DNA of 64,000 nt, from NCBI GenBank assembly GCA_040387375.1, contig JAZKDW010000015.1, forward strand, positions 62,001-126,000, read 5' to 3'. The stretch comes from JAZKDW01 sp040387375. GTDB lineage: Bacteria > Pseudomonadota > Gammaproteobacteria > Burkholderiales > Burkholderiaceae_D. Shown here one piece after another: positions 34,944-43,807 of the stretch. Within the stretch, counting starts at the first letter, position 1. Every line of letters begins with the position of its first letter. The notes beneath the pieces are model-generated. The model was not told where the DNA came from and did not search any database. It was given only the letters and a program-made list of their open reading frames with translations. The translations under genes and the position numbers were made by a program.

Positions 34944-35743
34944 GAAGTGCCTTGTTCCATCGCGGCCGCATGCAAGCCGATCAGCACGAGATTGTCGACC
35001 CTGCGAAAAGGTACCGAAAGATGGGGTGCAATCATGCTCGCTGCACCCCCTGAAATGATGCATTCAATCGGGCGGCTGTCCACCGCCGCCTGCGTGCGTG
35101 CATGCGCCGCCATCGCCCGTTCTATCGCACCCGCCTGTGCTGCGATACAGCCGCTGACAATCGCGTCCGTGGTGTTATCGGCAAACGGGGTGCGTATTTC
35201 AATATGCCCGGCGACTTGCGGCAGTTGTGCGGTATTGCTGGCCAGTGACGCCGCCATCAAACCCAATCCCGGCAAGATCATGCCGCCGATAAAAAGCCCG
35301 TCGGCCGTCAACGCATCGATTGTGGTCGCAGTGCCGCATGTCGCAATGATCAATGACTGGTCCGGATGCAGCGCATGAGCGCCGATTGCCGACGCAAAAC
35401 GGTCGCACCCCAGTTGCGTTGGCTCACGATAGCCATTGCGAACGCCGCCCAGCCCGGCGCTCGACGCAAACCATTGCACTGCTACCGGCCTGAGACCCAG
35501 CACGCGCGACAGCAGGCGCTCCAGGGCATCGCGCATGTCGGCGCCGGCCACATTCGATATCAGTACCCGTTCGATCGTCACACCGTGCCAGACCTCGACC
35601 AGCGTCCCCAGGTCTGCGCGCGCGACGACGCCGGCGGTTTGCCAGTGGCCCAGCGACCGGACTGGCAACGATGCCCCTGCCGCAGGATGGTTGCACAGCG
35701 CCCATTTGACTCGTGTATTGCCAGCATCCACTAACAGCAGCAT
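34937..35743 (-). CDS. coaX: Type III pantothenate kinase
   Basis: First step of coenzyme A synthesis from pantothenate in the cytoplasm; this type is insensitive to CoA feedback. 268 aa. ASKHA-fold motifs: LLLVDAGNTRVKWAL at the N terminus (phosphate 1), GCDRFASAIGA, TCGTATTIDAL (Asp and Thr near the active site) and the GGMILPGLGLMAASLA segment. It lies ten bases after birA, the usual birA-coaX(baf) pair. Confidence 0.96.
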   Translation of the reverse strand: MLLLVDAGNTRVKWALCNHPAAGASLPVRSLGHWQTAGVVARADLGTLVEVWHGVTIERVLISNVAGADMRDALERLLSRVLGLRPVAVQWFASSAGLGGVRNGYREPTQLGCDRFASAIGAHALHPDQSLIIATCGTATTIDALTADGLFIGGMILPGLGLMAASLASNTAQLPQVAGHIEIRTPFADNTTDAIVSGCIAAQAGAIERAMAAHARTQAAVDSRPIECIISGGAASMIAPHLSVPFRRVDNLVLIGLHAAAMEQGTSC

Positions 35744-35753
35744 TGCCTCATCC

Positions 35754-36542
35754 TTAAACTACGCGCAGTGAAACATCGCCCGCCACGACCGCGACCTGGC
35801 CCGCGCCGGTTTCCAATATCAGGCGGCCGGTGGCATCGACGCCGACCGCTTTGCCTTCGTGCACGATGCGGCCATTGTCAAGTACGGCCACCGCCTGGCC
35901 AGTATAAGCATGCAACTGGTTCCAGCGCACCATGAATGCATCAAATCCTGTCGCCTCGAACTGCTGCAGCGCCTCGGTCAAACCATCCAGCAACGCTGCC
36001 ATCAACACATTGCGGTCGAGTTGCGATGCATTTACACCAGCGACGGGACGGCCGATTTGTGTGGCAAGACACTCCGGCATCGCAAGATTGAGGCCAATGC
36101 CGATCACCGCCCAGACAGTATCGCGCGCAGCATGTTTGATGGCTGCGGTTTCAATCAGGATGCCGGCCAGCTTGTTGCCATTTTTTAACACATCGTTCGG
36201 CCATTTAAGCTGTGTGTGCTCTCCAAACAAGTCCAGCGTTTCCGCCACAGCAACACCGACGGCCAGTGGAAGACCCACCAGCGCAGGCAAGGGCCGGTTG
36301 AATTTCCACGCGATTGAAAACGTCAGCGTCACACCGGGTGCGGACAGCCATACCCTGCCGGCGCGGCCGCGGCCGGCGGTTTGCGCTTCCGCTATGCGCA
36401 GTACGGGTGTGTCCAGATTGGGCAACCTTGCCAGCAAGTCGGCATTGGTCGAACCCGTTTCCGCAACGACTTCAATGGCGACTTGCCGAGCGCTGGTGCG
36501 GCAGGAGGCAGCAATACGCTGCGCAGAAAGGGAATCGGTCAT
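35754..36542 (-). CDS. birA: Biotin-[acetyl-CoA-carboxylase] ligase
   Basis: Attaches biotin to the AccB carrier. From the ATG at 36542 the protein is 262 aa and lacks an N-terminal DNA-binding domain, so unlike the E. coli enzyme it should not be a biotin repressor. Motifs are ETGSTNADLL, the biotinoyl-AMP loop GRGRAGRVW and KWPNDVLKNGNKLAGILIE (quoted in part); a small C-terminal SH3-like domain follows. Starts about 75 bp from repeat copy B. Confidence 0.95.
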   Translation of the reverse strand: MTDSLSAQRIAASCRTSARQVAIEVVAETGSTNADLLARLPNLDTPVLRIAEAQTAGRGRAGRVWLSAPGVTLTFSIAWKFNRPLPALVGLPLAVGVAVAETLDLFGEHTQLKWPNDVLKNGNKLAGILIETAAIKHAARDTVWAVIGIGLNLAMPECLATQIGRPVAGVNASQLDRNVLMAALLDGLTEALQQFEATGFDAFMVRWNQLHAYTGQAVAVLDNGRIVHEGKAVGVDATGRLILETGAGQVAVVAGDVSLRVV

Positions 36543-36617
36543 GGGGGCATTGTAGCGGCATGCGGGTTGCCGCGAAACCGCTGGCTCCGGCAACCGGTCG
36601 CCACGCGATTTTTCTAA

Positions 36618-36787
36618 GTACCCGCTCGGAATAAATTGTGAGATGGATGTGGATCTGGCTGGGCCCGCCTAGGGGGATGCGATGCAAGGCGCGCGGGCCG
36701 CCGCAGTGCGAGCACTGCAAGGAACGTGCAACGCAGCAGCGCGCCGGTCAGAGCCGCAGACACTCACAATTTATTCCGAGCGGGTAC
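36618..36787 (-). repeat. Interspersed palindromic repeat, copy B (MITE-like, 170 bp)
   Basis: Termini GTACCCGCTCGGAATAAATT and its exact reverse complement, extended by TAA/TTA on the outside (36615-36790). Inverted relative to copies A, C and D. The arm carrying the ATGGATGTGG motif has an extra segment with CCTAGG and GGCGGGCCC (as its complement), which C and D lack. It lies in the divergent intergenic region between birA and the mlaE-like gene, 42 bp before the latter's start codon. Confidence 0.93.
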
Positions 36788-36828
36788 TTAATGTGACGCG
36801 GTTTTGCTTTCTCCCTTAAACTGCTGCC

Positions 36829-37953
36829 ATGTCCAACCCGGAATTGCCCGAGCTAATATTCGATCAGCACGACCCTTCCACCGTATCTGCCAGCGGCGCC
36901 TGGCAAGTGCAGGTGTTGTCACGTCCCGACGTAATGAAGAGGATCAAGGCCGCCTTGCGTACGCTGCCGGCCGGCGCCGCATTGCACTGGGACTTGTCTC
37001 AAGTGTCCGCGCTGGACTATATCGGCGCCCAATTATTATGGAATGCCTGGGGCAAGGTTCGTCCGCCCGGCCTGGTGCTGGCGGACCACCACGAAGGCTT
37101 TTTCAAGCGGCTTGAAGCGTCGGGCCCGCTTGCCCTGCCGGATGAGTCCGCAAAACCCTGGTTTTCGTTGGCAACGCTGCGGTCTGCGCTGGCGGGGGCA
37201 GTCGATCATCTTTCCGGTTTTATCGCCCTGATCGGACAACTGATCCTTGATCTCGGCCAATTTCTGCGTCAACCGCAACGCGGCCCATGGAAAGAAATCT
37301 CCTCCAATATTTTTCACATCGGCTACCAGGCGCTCGGCATCACCGCGCTGGTGGGCGTGCTGATCGGGGTCGTATTGTCGTATCTGTCAGCCCAGCAGTT
37401 GCATACCTTCGGTGGCGACATCTATCTGGTCAATATCCTGGGCATGAGCATCATCCGCGAACTGGGACCGCTGCTCGCAGCGATCCTCGTCGCCGGCCGC
37501 TCCGGGTCCGCGATCACGGCGCAACTCGGTGTGATGCGGGTTAACCAAGAACTTGATGCGATGCTGGTGATGGGCCTGCCCCACGGCTTCCGGCTGGTAA
37601 TGCCGAGGGTGCTGGCGCTGGCGGTGGCGATGCCGCTGCTGGTCGTATGGACCGATGCGATGGCGCTGATCGGCGGCATGATGGCAGCCAACTTTGAACT
37701 GAATTTATCACCCAGCTATTTCATACGGGAACTGCCGGATGCGGTGCCGCTGGCGAATTACTGGATCGGCCTGGGCAAGGGTGTGGTGTTCGGCATACTG
37801 ATTGCCCTGGTCGCCTGCCATTTCGGCCTGCGCATCGAAGCCAATACAGAGAGCCTCGGGCAAGGCACAACGACCTCCGTTGTCACCGCGATCACCATCG
37901 TGATCCTGGCCGATGCGGTATTTGCCATTGTCTTCAGCGGCGTGGGATTCTGA
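36829..37953 (+). CDS. STAS-MlaE fusion, permease of an MCE lipid transporter
   Basis: 374 aa. Residues about 1-95 form a STAS-like domain (LHWDLSQVSALDYIGAQLLW), the role played by MlaB in the Mla system; residues about 115-374 are a MlaE/YrbE-type permease with the membrane core (TALVGVLIGVVLSYLSAQQL) and the conserved FGGDIYLVNILGMSIIRELGP region (quoted in parts). MlaE-type permeases work with MlaF ATPases and MCE proteins in inner-membrane lipid transport. It overlaps mlaF by one base (TGATG). Confidence 0.92.
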   Translation: MSNPELPELIFDQHDPSTVSASGAWQVQVLSRPDVMKRIKAALRTLPAGAALHWDLSQVSALDYIGAQLLWNAWGKVRPPGLVLADHHEGFFKRLEASGPLALPDESAKPWFSLATLRSALAGAVDHLSGFIALIGQLILDLGQFLRQPQRGPWKEISSNIFHIGYQALGITALVGVLIGVVLSYLSAQQLHTFGGDIYLVNILGMSIIRELGPLLAAILVAGRSGSAITAQLGVMRVNQELDAMLVMGLPHGFRLVMPRVLALAVAMPLLVVWTDAMALIGGMMAANFELNLSPSYFIRELPDAVPLANYWIGLGKGVVFGILIALVACHFGLRIEANTESLGQGTTTSVVTAITIVILADAVFAIVFSGVGF

Positions 37954-38756
37954 TGCAGACCGAAAACAGCCAGCCGATCATCAAGATAGAGGGCTTGTGC
38001 ACGCAGTTCGGCGACTTCGTCGTGCATGAGGATTTGAACCTGAGCATCGATCAGGGACAAATCGTATCGCTGGTCGGCGGCTCCGGCTCCGGCAAGACCA
38101 CCTTGCTGCGGCAAATTCTCGGTCTGGAAAAACCCACGCGCGGCAGCGTCGAGGTGTTCGGCCAGAACATCAATGACGCGCAAGGCGAGCGCTTGCAGGA
38201 ATTGCGTAACCGCTGGGGCATGCTGTTCCAGCACGGCGCGCTGTTTTCCGCCCTGACCGCATTCGACAACGTGGCGCAGCCGATGCGCGAACTGCGAACA
38301 CTGCCGGAAGAACTGATTCGCGATGCGGTATTGCTCAAGCTGGACATGGTCGGCATCAACCCCGAACAGGCACTGAAGATGCCTTCCGACCTGTCCGGCG
38401 GCATGGTCAAGCGGGTGGCGCTGGCACGCGCGCTGGCGCTGGAGCCGGAGTTGCTGTTTCTGGATGAACCGACGGCCGGACTCGACCCCAGCCTGTCGGA
38501 AAGTTTTGTTGCCCTGATCCGCTCGCTGCACCAGGAAATGCGGCTCACGGTAGTCATGGTCACGCACGACCTGGATACGCTGTTTGCCTTGTCGACCATG
38601 GTTGCTGTGCTGGCGGACAAGCATGTGATTGCATACGGCCCACCAGAAGAGGTGATCACCGTGCAGCACCCTTTTATTGAAGAATTTTTTCTCGGTGAAC
38701 GCGGCAAACGCGCTCTGCAGGCATTGCACGAGACAAGCGGGCCAGCACCGCAATGA
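37953..38756 (+). CDS. MCE-system ABC transporter ATPase (MlaF-like)
   Basis: 267 aa. Walker A GGSGSGKTT at 42-50, the Q-loop, signature LSGGMVKRVALARAL, Walker B LLFLDEPTAGLDP and the H-loop (VTHDL). The MVKRVALARA form of the signature motif is the usual one in MlaF. It pairs with the STAS-MlaE permease upstream and the MCE protein downstream. Confidence 0.94.
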   Translation: MQTENSQPIIKIEGLCTQFGDFVVHEDLNLSIDQGQIVSLVGGSGSGKTTLLRQILGLEKPTRGSVEVFGQNINDAQGERLQELRNRWGMLFQHGALFSALTAFDNVAQPMRELRTLPEELIRDAVLLKLDMVGINPEQALKMPSDLSGGMVKRVALARALALEPELLFLDEPTAGLDPSLSESFVALIRSLHQEMRLTVVMVTHDLDTLFALSTMVAVLADKHVIAYGPPEEVITVQHPFIEEFFLGERGKRALQALHETSGPAPQ

Positions 38757-38768
38757 TTGGAATATATT

Positions 38769-39683
38769 ATGGAAAATAAATCGCACGCACTGATCGCCGG
38801 CATTTTTACGCTCGCACTACTGGTGGCGGCGGTTCTGATTGCCATCTGGTTCAATCGGGACCGCGAGGTACGCATACCGTATGAACTGGCGACCAAGCTG
38901 TCGGTGCCTGGCCTCAATCCCCAGGCCGCGGTGCGTTATCGCGGACTGGACGTCGGCAAAGTCGACGAGATCACCTTCGATCCGAAGGTGCCGGGACAGA
39001 TCCTGATACATATCAGCGTCAAGCCCGATACGCCGATCACACGATCGACTTATGGCGTCCTGGGCTACCAGGGGGTCACCGGCATCGCCTACGTGCAGCT
39101 TGATGACGACGGCACCAATCCGATCAAGGTGCCGACCTCAAAACAACAGATTGCCCGCATCGAGATGCGTCCCAGCCTGCTGGATAACTTGCAAAGCAAG
39201 GGCCTGGCGATCCTGATCCAGACCGAGGCGCTGACCAAACGTTTCAACACCTTGATGGAACCGGAGAATCAAAAAATCATGCTGCAGGCATTCGATGATG
39301 TCAGCAAGGCAGCGAATAAAATAGAAAAAATTCCGGAGCAATTGCAACCGACGCTGGACAAGATGCCGGCGCTGGCAACAGAAGCGCAACGTACGCTGGC
39401 ATCGATTGCCAAACTGTCGAAAGACGTAAACGCGCTCACCGCCCAGTTGCAGGCGCCCGGCGGCCCGATTGCCAAACTGTCGATGACGATAGACCAGTTT
39501 GGTTCGGTTGCGGAGAAACTTGAACATGAAGCCTTGCCGTTGACCGACGATGTGCGCACATCGCTGCGTTCGCTCAACCGTACGCTCGACGGCTTTAACC
39601 AGCGGCCGCAAAGCCTTATCTTCGGCGGCCCGGCGATGACACCCGGGCCGGGCGAGACGGGTTTCGCCGCGCCGCCACCATAA
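38769..39683 (+). CDS. MCE-domain protein (MlaD-like)
   Basis: 304 aa from the ATG at 38769. One N-terminal membrane helix (LIAGIFTLALLVAAVLIAIW), an MCE domain (about 40-120, VPGLNPQAAVRYRGLDVGKV then TYGVLGYQGVTGIAYVQLDD) and a long helical C-terminal region (about 140-280) with heptad-like hydrophobic spacing. MCE proteins form hexameric lipid channels; the long helices suggest a needle or tunnel reaching across the periplasm, longer than MlaD (about 180 aa). Confidence 0.92.
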   Translation: MENKSHALIAGIFTLALLVAAVLIAIWFNRDREVRIPYELATKLSVPGLNPQAAVRYRGLDVGKVDEITFDPKVPGQILIHISVKPDTPITRSTYGVLGYQGVTGIAYVQLDDDGTNPIKVPTSKQQIARIEMRPSLLDNLQSKGLAILIQTEALTKRFNTLMEPENQKIMLQAFDDVSKAANKIEKIPEQLQPTLDKMPALATEAQRTLASIAKLSKDVNALTAQLQAPGGPIAKLSMTIDQFGSVAEKLEHEALPLTDDVRTSLRSLNRTLDGFNQRPQSLIFGGPAMTPGPGETGFAAPPP

Positions 39684-39704
39684 AGACTTTCCCCAGGGAT
39701 ATCC

Positions 39705-40310
39705 ATGAAAAATATAATTCGACGCGTTACCTTCATGCTGGCCTTGACGGCCTCGGCTTTGCTCGTTGGCTGTGCCACAAAACAGGCGTCGACGACGCTG
39801 TACGACCTCGGACCGCTGCGTGCGGCGCAATCCAGTCCGGCATTACCCGCTGTCAGCATCGCGGAAGCCCATGCGCCGGCATGGCTCGATAGCCAGATGA
39901 TGTTCTATCGCCTGGCGTATGCAAACGACCAGCAACCGCGCCCCTACGCCACCAGCCGCTGGAACACGCCCCCCGTGCAGCTGTTTGTGCAGCGCCTGAA
40001 ATCCCGCATAGGCCAGGCGGGCGGCATCGTGCTGGCCGCCTCGGATGGCGCGGCAAACATGCCGGTCCTGCGCATCGACGCCGATGATTTCACCCAGGTG
40101 TTCGACCGGCCGGGCCAGAGCCACGCGCAGGTGAGGATGCGGGTATCGGTGCTGAACGGCCGCACGCTGCTGGCGCAAAAGACGTTCACCGCGCAAGCGC
40201 CGGCGGCCACGGCCGACGCGCCCGGTGGCGCCAGGGCGCTGGCTGACGCCAGCGAAACGATCATCACCGACATGATGGCCTGGCTGGCCGGACTGCCACT
40301 GAAAAAATAA
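39705..40310 (+). CDS. ABC-type transport auxiliary lipoprotein (PqiC-like)
   Basis: 201 aa lipoprotein (LLVGC lipobox). The domain begins TTLYDLGPLRA and contains ISWLDSQMMFYRLAY-like blocks (here APAWLDSQMMFYRLAY) typical of the PqiC/DUF330 family, outer-membrane partners of PqiB-type MCE needles. It overlaps the VanZ gene by one base. Mla systems use MlaC/MlaA instead, so the operon resembles a Pqi/Mla hybrid. Confidence 0.9.
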   Translation: MKNIIRRVTFMLALTASALLVGCATKQASTTLYDLGPLRAAQSSPALPAVSIAEAHAPAWLDSQMMFYRLAYANDQQPRPYATSRWNTPPVQLFVQRLKSRIGQAGGIVLAASDGAANMPVLRIDADDFTQVFDRPGQSHAQVRMRVSVLNGRTLLAQKTFTAQAPAATADAPGGARALADASETIITDMMAWLAGLPLKK

Positions 40311-41437
40311 TGGCGGCATCGTTACCCATACCGGCTGCCTCGGCCTCGGTCTTTGCCCGCATCAGCCTGCTGATTTATACCTTGCTGATTGTGTATGCCA
40401 GCTGGTATCCGTTCATCGGCTGGCACGATAACGGACTGGGGCCGTCCGCTTACCTGCTCGCGCCATTTCCGCATTACCGCACCATGTTCGACCTGGTCAC
40501 CAACGTGGTTGCCTACATACCGCTGGGCATACTGCTGGTGTTTTCCCTCTACCCGCGGATACAGCGCTGGTGGGCCATCGTCGTTGCCATTATCGCCGGC
40601 GCGCTGGTATCCGGAACGATGGAAGCCGTGCAGACGTTCTTGCCGAGGCGGGTGCCTTCCAATCTTGATTTGATCACGAACATTTCCGGCGTCATGCTTG
40701 GCGCGCTGGCGGGCGTGCTGCTGACGCGCACTTTTCTTGAGCAAAGCCGCTTCCTGCTGCTGCGCCGCCGCTGGTTTTCGCATGACGCGAGCAGGGGCCT
40801 GATCGTTCTGGCCTTGTGGCCCCTGGCGCAGATTTATCCGCAAGGCTACTTGTTCGGCCACGGCCAGATCATGCCCATCCTGTCCAACTGGCTGTCCGTG
40901 TGGCTGACCACGCCGATCGACTTGAGTGCGCTGCTGCTGCATGAGTCGGCACTGACGATCGAGCAATACCTGCTGTCGGAAACCATCATCACCGCTTGCG
41001 GCCTGACCGGCGCATTGCTGACCCTGTTATGCCTGTCGCGCGACAAGGCGCCGAAGCTGGTTTTGGGGTTTTCTCTGGTGGCCGCCGCCGTCATCATGAA
41101 AGCGTTGTCAAGCGCGCTGCTGTTTTCGCCGGAGAATGCGTTTGTATGGCTGACACCGGGCGCGCAAGGCGGTGTGCTGATCGGCGCCATGATGTTGTCC
41201 GGCCTGGCGTTTGCGCCGCCTGTGGCGCAACGCCGGGTCGCCGCGCTGGCGCTGATCGTGAGTCTGGTTGTGGTCAATGCGTCGCCCGCCAATCCTTATT
41301 TCATCTCGACCTTGCAAGATTGGGTGCAGGGTAAATTCCTGAATTTCAACGGCGCGGCGCAATTCCTCTCGTTGTTGTGGCCGTTTTTAACGCTCTGGTT
41401 TCTGTATCATCCATTACATAGACTGAAGCAAAAATGA
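40310..41437 (+). CDS. VanZ-family membrane protein
   Basis: 375 aa with about nine or ten hydrophobic helices. The N-terminal VanZ domain (about 10-150) includes YASWYPFIGWHDNG and TNVVAYIPLGILLVF; PRRVPSNLDLITNISG fits the VanZ consensus. The C-terminal half is a second polytopic region without clear family assignment. VanZ proteins confer teicoplanin resistance in enterococci, but the widespread bacterial family has no settled role. Its position after an MCE operon suggests an envelope function. Confidence 0.85.
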   Translation: MAASLPIPAASASVFARISLLIYTLLIVYASWYPFIGWHDNGLGPSAYLLAPFPHYRTMFDLVTNVVAYIPLGILLVFSLYPRIQRWWAIVVAIIAGALVSGTMEAVQTFLPRRVPSNLDLITNISGVMLGALAGVLLTRTFLEQSRFLLLRRRWFSHDASRGLIVLALWPLAQIYPQGYLFGHGQIMPILSNWLSVWLTTPIDLSALLLHESALTIEQYLLSETIITACGLTGALLTLLCLSRDKAPKLVLGFSLVAAAVIMKALSSALLFSPENAFVWLTPGAQGGVLIGAMMLSGLAFAPPVAQRRVAALALIVSLVVVNASPANPYFISTLQDWVQGKFLNFNGAAQFLSLLWPFLTLWFLYHPLHRLKQK

Positions 41438-41496
41438 GAGCGGTGTATCATTTCAGCCTGATTCCCCGTCCGCTATCTTAATGAAATGAGTGCTCG

Positions 41497-41814
41497 ATGA
41501 GTAACGAGATGTATTACGAACAACATGTGTTTTTCTGCCTGAATGAACGCACGGACGGCCGTGCGTGCTGCGCCAGCCGCGGTGCGCAAGCCGCGCAGGA
41601 ACACGCCAAGCGCCGCATCAAGAAGCTCGACATGAATGGCCATGGCAAGGTCCGCATCAACAAGGCCGGCTGCCTGGACCGTTGTGAAGAGGGGCCGGTG
41701 CTGGTGATTTATCCGCAGGGCACCTGGTACACCTATGTCGACAATGAAGACATCGATGAAATCATCGATGTCCATCTGGTCGGCGGAAAAATCGTCGAGC
41801 GTTTGAAGATCTAG
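41497..41814 (+). CDS. Thioredoxin-like [2Fe-2S] ferredoxin
   Basis: 105 aa. Cys14 in FFCLNERTDGRACC, a second pair in GCLDRCEEGP and the thioredoxin-like [2Fe-2S] fold are recognisable. Small electron carriers of this group often sit in single-gene or hydrolase-linked positions. It is followed one base after its stop by the hydrolase ATG. Confidence 0.88.
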   Translation: MSNEMYYEQHVFFCLNERTDGRACCASRGAQAAQEHAKRRIKKLDMNGHGKVRINKAGCLDRCEEGPVLVIYPQGTWYTYVDNEDIDEIIDVHLVGGKIVERLKI

Positions 41815-41815
41815 C

Positions 41816-42451
41816 ATGAACGCCCACACCCAGCCATTCGTGATTACAGGCGCGGCAGGCCAGATCCAGTGCGCGCTCGACTTGCCGGATCCGGCGCAAT
41901 TTCCGGCGCCGCGCGGCATCGCGCTGGTCGCACATCCGCATCCGCTGTACGGCGGCGCCATGGACAACAAGGTGGCGCAAACCCTGGCACGCGCATTTGT
42001 CGCGCTTGGTTATGCGACGGCGCGCATGAATTTTCGCGGTGTCGGCACGTCCGAAGGCACGCATGACGAAGGCCGCGGCGAAACCGACGACATGGACATC
42101 CTGCTGACCCACATGCAGCAACAGTATCCAGGCCTGCCTGTGGCGCTGGCGGGTTTTTCCTTCGGCACCTTCGTGCAGGCGCAACTGCAGCAGCGTCTGA
42201 TTGCCCGCAACACCCCGGCGGAGCGGCTGGTGCTGGTCGGTTCCGCGGCCGGCAAATGGGCCATGCCCGCGGTGCCGGCCAATACCATCCTGATCCATGG
42301 CGAACTCGACGACACCATTCCGCTGACGAATGTGTTCGACTGGGCGCGTCCGCAGGACCTGCCGGTGATTGTGATTCCGGGCGCGGATCACTTTTTTCAC
42401 CGCAAGCTGCAACATATCAAGAATCTGGTGGTCGAAATGTGGCGTCGCTAG
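41816..42451 (+). CDS. Alpha/beta hydrolase
   Basis: 211 aa. Alpha/beta fold with HPHPLYGGAMDNKV (oxyanion), the nucleophile elbow region AGFSFGTFV (Ser in GFSFG), RGVGTSEG, and a C-terminal His in GADHFFHRKL; the acid is probably Asp in HGELDDTIPL. No signal peptide, hence cytoplasmic. Similar proteins are annotated as CocE/NonD-type or serine aminopeptidase S33-like; substrate unknown. Confidence 0.9.
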   Translation: MNAHTQPFVITGAAGQIQCALDLPDPAQFPAPRGIALVAHPHPLYGGAMDNKVAQTLARAFVALGYATARMNFRGVGTSEGTHDEGRGETDDMDILLTHMQQQYPGLPVALAGFSFGTFVQAQLQQRLIARNTPAERLVLVGSAAGKWAMPAVPANTILIHGELDDTIPLTNVFDWARPQDLPVIVIPGADHFFHRKLQHIKNLVVEMWRR

Positions 42452-42539
42452 CCTATAATGCCGCGGCTGGTGAGTCACCGGCTTTGTCTTTCAATCGAGT
42501 CCTGCACGATCCTCCGCAGGACGTCACAATTTAAAATCC

Positions 42540-43685
42540 ATGAAAAAATTATTCGCGGCGCTGGCCGCCATTGTCCTGTCGCTTTCCGCCGCCATGGCGC
42601 AAAGTCTTCCTGCGCCGACCATCGCCGCCAGATCATTTCTGCTGCTCGACGCCACCAGTGGCCAGGTCCTCGCTTCCCAGGAACCGGACATGCGCATCGA
42701 ACCGGCTTCGCTGGTCAAGATCATGACCGCCTACCTGGCTTTTGCCGCCATCAACGAGAAGCGGCTTTCCCTGGACCAGATGATCACGGTGTCGACGCGC
42801 GCCTGGAAAGTCGATCGCGACAGTTCCAAAATGTTCATCGATCCGGCCACACCGGTCAAGGTCAACGACTTGTTGTATGGCCTGATCGTCCAGTCCGGCA
42901 ATGACGCCGCAGTCGCGCTGGCTGAAGCGGTCGCCGGCACCGAGGAAGCGTTCACGGTGTTGATGAACCGCGAGGCGGAACGCATGGGAATGAAGTCGAC
43001 CCGTTTCGCCAATTCGCATGGCTTGCCCAGCCCGGACAACTACTCGACTGCACAAGACCTGTCGGTGCTGGCGACGCGGATGATCCTGGACTTTCCGGAA
43101 CTGTACAAAATTTATTCAACCAAGGAATTCACCTACAACAAGATCAAACAGCCGAACCGCAACCGCTTGCTGTGGCTCGACCCGACCGTTGACGGCATGA
43201 AGACCGGCCATACGCAGGCAGCCGGATATTGCCTGATCTCGTCCGCCAGGCGGCCGAATGGCAACAGCGAGAGACGCCTGATTTCGGTGATACTCGGGAC
43301 CACATCCGATCAGGTGCGTGCGCAAGAAAGCCAGAAACTGCTGAACTGGGGTTTCCTCAATTTCGACACGGTGAAACTGTTTGCCAAAGGGCAGGCGGTA
43401 GCAACGCCGGAAGTCTGGAAAGGCTCGCAGAGCCAGATCAAGATCGGTTTTAATCACGACGTTTTTGTGACAGTGCCCAAGGGGTCGGGAGAAAAAATCA
43501 AGCCGGTCCTGGAACGCAAGGATCCGCTGGTGGCGCCGATCGCGCAAAACACCAAGGTCGGCACACTGAAGATGATGGTCGACGGCAAACAGATGGCGGA
43601 ATTGCCCGTGCTGGCGCTGGAGCAGGTCAATCAGGCCACGATTTTCGGCCGCGCCTGGGATTCCATTCGGCTCTGGATGAAATAA
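42540..43685 (+). CDS. dacC: D-alanyl-D-alanine carboxypeptidase, PBP5/6 type
   Basis: Trims the terminal D-Ala of peptidoglycan pentapeptides in the periplasm. 381 aa with a signal peptide (cleavage near AMAQ). Active-site motifs: SLVK in EPASLVKIMTAY, SGN in IVQSGNDAAVALAE and KTG in MKTGHTQAAGY. The C-terminal beta-rich domain ends in an amphipathic helix (IFGRAWDSIRLWMK), the membrane-attachment element of this family. The dacA or dacC symbol is only a family assignment. Followed by ybeD, as in many proteobacteria. Confidence 0.95.
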   Translation: MKKLFAALAAIVLSLSAAMAQSLPAPTIAARSFLLLDATSGQVLASQEPDMRIEPASLVKIMTAYLAFAAINEKRLSLDQMITVSTRAWKVDRDSSKMFIDPATPVKVNDLLYGLIVQSGNDAAVALAEAVAGTEEAFTVLMNREAERMGMKSTRFANSHGLPSPDNYSTAQDLSVLATRMILDFPELYKIYSTKEFTYNKIKQPNRNRLLWLDPTVDGMKTGHTQAAGYCLISSARRPNGNSERRLISVILGTTSDQVRAQESQKLLNWGFLNFDTVKLFAKGQAVATPEVWKGSQSQIKIGFNHDVFVTVPKGSGEKIKPVLERKDPLVAPIAQNTKVGTLKMMVDGKQMAELPVLALEQVNQATIFGRAWDSIRLWMK

Positions 43686-43688
43686 AAT

Positions 43689-43734
43689 AAGTACCCGCCA
43701 CACAACGCAAAATTAATCCAGCCAGCGTGGCGGT
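43689..43734. repeat. Possible degenerate fragment of the interspersed repeat
   Basis: TAAGTACCCG, identical to the left terminus of copies B and C, occurs three bases after the D,D-carboxypeptidase stop, followed within 46 bp by AATTAATCC, which resembles the AATTTATTCC right arm. CCGCCAC and GTGGCGG here also form a small inverted repeat. The similarity is short and could be chance. Confidence 0.35.
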
Positions 43735-43807
43735 GATTTACCAAGTCGAAACCGGTTTGACGCCTGGCGTAAAATGACCAGGTTCCAGAATCGAATGGAA
43801 GCAAAAA

